Assembly: GCF_000970085.1 (NCBI RefSeq)
Contig: NZ_CP009506.1
Span: forward strand, 4,154,001 to 4,218,000
Origin: Methanosarcina siciliae T4/M
GTDB lineage: Archaea > Halobacteriota > Methanosarcinia > Methanosarcinales > Methanosarcinaceae
Reading direction: 5' to 3'
DNA length: 64,000 bases
Of this stretch, positions 63,294-64,000 are shown in pieces. The notes below the pieces were generated by a model. The model ran no database searches, was not told the origin of the DNA, and saw only the letters and a program-made list of their open reading frames with translations. Each line of letters opens with the position of its first letter. The stretch's first letter is position 1. Position numbers and translations under genes: made by a program.

Positions 63294-64000
63294 ATGGAAA
63301 AAGAGTACGATATTATAATTCTCGGGACGGGCACTGCAGGCAGAACCCTTGCAGGCAGGGCAAAATCCACGGGATTGAAGTTTGCTATTATTGATTCGAG
63401 GGAGTACGGAGGTACCTGCCCTCTTAGAGGGTGCGATCCCAAAAAAGCTCTTGCAGGCGCATCGGAAGCTACGGACTGGAACAACAGGCTTATAGGCAAA
63501 GGTGCGGGAACAGAGAAGCCTTTGGAAATCAATTGGCCTTCACTTATCGAATTCAAGAGAACGTTTACCAGGGATTATCCCCGTGAAGCCGAGAAAATGT
63601 TCGCAGATATGGGAATTGATATGTATCACGGGAGAGCTAATTTTGAGAATGAGAATACCATACTTGTCGGGAAAAACAAACTTAAGGGAAAGTATATTTT
63701 CCTTGCGACCGGCTCAAAACCGCGGAAATTGAACATCCCGGGTGAAGAATACCTTACAACAAGCGAAGAATTCATGGAAACCGAGAAGCTTCCTGAAAAG
63801 ATAATTTTTGTCGGGGGCGGGTATGTCTCTTTCGAGTTTGCACATATTGCCTTGCGAGCAGGGGCAGAAGTTTTAATCCTGCACAGAAGCAAAAAGCCCC
63901 TGGGAAATTTTGATTCCGACATGGTGGATCTGCTTGTCAAGGCTTCTGAGAGTGCAGGCATCAGGATTTTTACAGACAGGCCGGTGATAGCTGTCGAAAG
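63294..64000 (+). CDS. Pyridine nucleotide-disulfide oxidoreductase, 5' part
   Basis: The first 235 residues of a class I flavin disulfide reductase; the gene runs off the right edge. The FAD-binding motif (IIILGTGTAGRTLAGRAK) comes first, then the redox-active pair in GGTCPLRGCDPKKAL, a CxxxxC as in dihydrolipoamide dehydrogenase and mercuric reductase. A second nucleotide motif, FVGGGYVSFEFAHIAL, binds NAD(P)H. The start is ATG 63294 with GGGAAG five bases upstream. The substrate disulfide cannot be told from this part; no lipoyl or thiol-metabolism gene is visible next to it. Confidence 0.9.
   Translation, partial: MEKEYDIIILGTGTAGRTLAGRAKSTGLKFAIIDSREYGGTCPLRGCDPKKALAGASEATDWNNRLIGKGAGTEKPLEINWPSLIEFKRTFTRDYPREAEKMFADMGIDMYHGRANFENENTILVGKNKLKGKYIFLATGSKPRKLNIPGEEYLTTSEEFMETEKLPEKIIFVGGGYVSFEFAHIALRAGAEVLILHRSKKPLGNFDSDMVDLLVKASESAGIRIFTDRPVIAVE

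Overview
The window reads as chromosomal DNA of a methanogenic archaeon, almost certainly a Methanosarcina. The grounds are an archaeal 7S (SRP) RNA, archaeal translation and lipid genes (L40e, aIF5A, geranylgeranylglyceryl phosphate synthase, FEN1 with a PCNA box), a methyl-coenzyme M reductase (MCR) activation cluster, the methylamine corrinoid activase RamA, the N-acetyl-beta-lysine genes ablAB, COG1361/MacB exporter genes, long AT-rich spacers and TATA-type promoters. I see no rRNA, CRISPR array, phage or intact transposase.

Layout. 1-5.6 kb: a MacB-like exporter (permease 3' end, ATPase, secreted COG1361 protein), a cytoplasmic MEDS-domain histidine kinase on the minus strand, and a decayed second copy of the permease 3' end. 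6-10 kb: two flavoproteins, an AtwA-like double ABC ATPase and an MTH865-family protein. 10.1-10.3 kb: a MITE-like element. 10.5-13.3 kb: GGGP synthase with L40e, and purB. 13.3-14.8 kb: a gene-poor stretch with two 92-nt inverted-ended repeats. 14.8-17.3 kb: ramA, SRP RNA, tRNA-Ser(GCT). 17.5-23.7 kb: a KaiC-like ATPase, a FlaI/TadA-type ATPase, a FlaJ/TadC-type membrane protein and a small anchored protein, resembling a type IV pilus motor. 23.7-28.6 kb: ablB, ablA and a CPA2 cation/proton antiporter, which look like an osmoadaptation block.

29-33 kb: a DUF2178/HTH pair with nearby palindromes, two tandem Sm-like mini-proteins, agmatinase and aIF5A. 33-37.3 kb: tungsten aldehyde oxidoreductase, a Nudix hydrolase, a matrixin-like protease, a 12-copy 14-bp tandem repeat and an AhpD-like protein. 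37.4-44.6 kb: the MCR activation cluster on the minus strand, in transcription order atwA, mmp3, mmp6, mmp5, mmp15, mmp17, mmp7. 44.8-46.6 kb: a HAD phosphatase and a presenilin-like protease. 47-53 kb: small membrane and TrmO-like proteins, a clostripain lipoprotein, FEN1 and a CDF transporter. 53-64 kb: methanopterin gene mptG, gpmI, an acetate-transporter homologue, a methyltransferase pseudogene, a UbiA prenyltransferase, an Msr-type regulator, purH and the start of a flavin disulfide reductase.

Three minus-strand genes (MEDS kinase, ablB, matrixin) carry a strong GGAGG Shine-Dalgarno followed at normal spacing by ATT/CTG, ACG and ATT, while the first canonical start lies inside a conserved domain or signal peptide. 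Together with the paired 92-nt elements, the MITE-like element and the twin Sm-like proteins, these are the least ordinary signals here.
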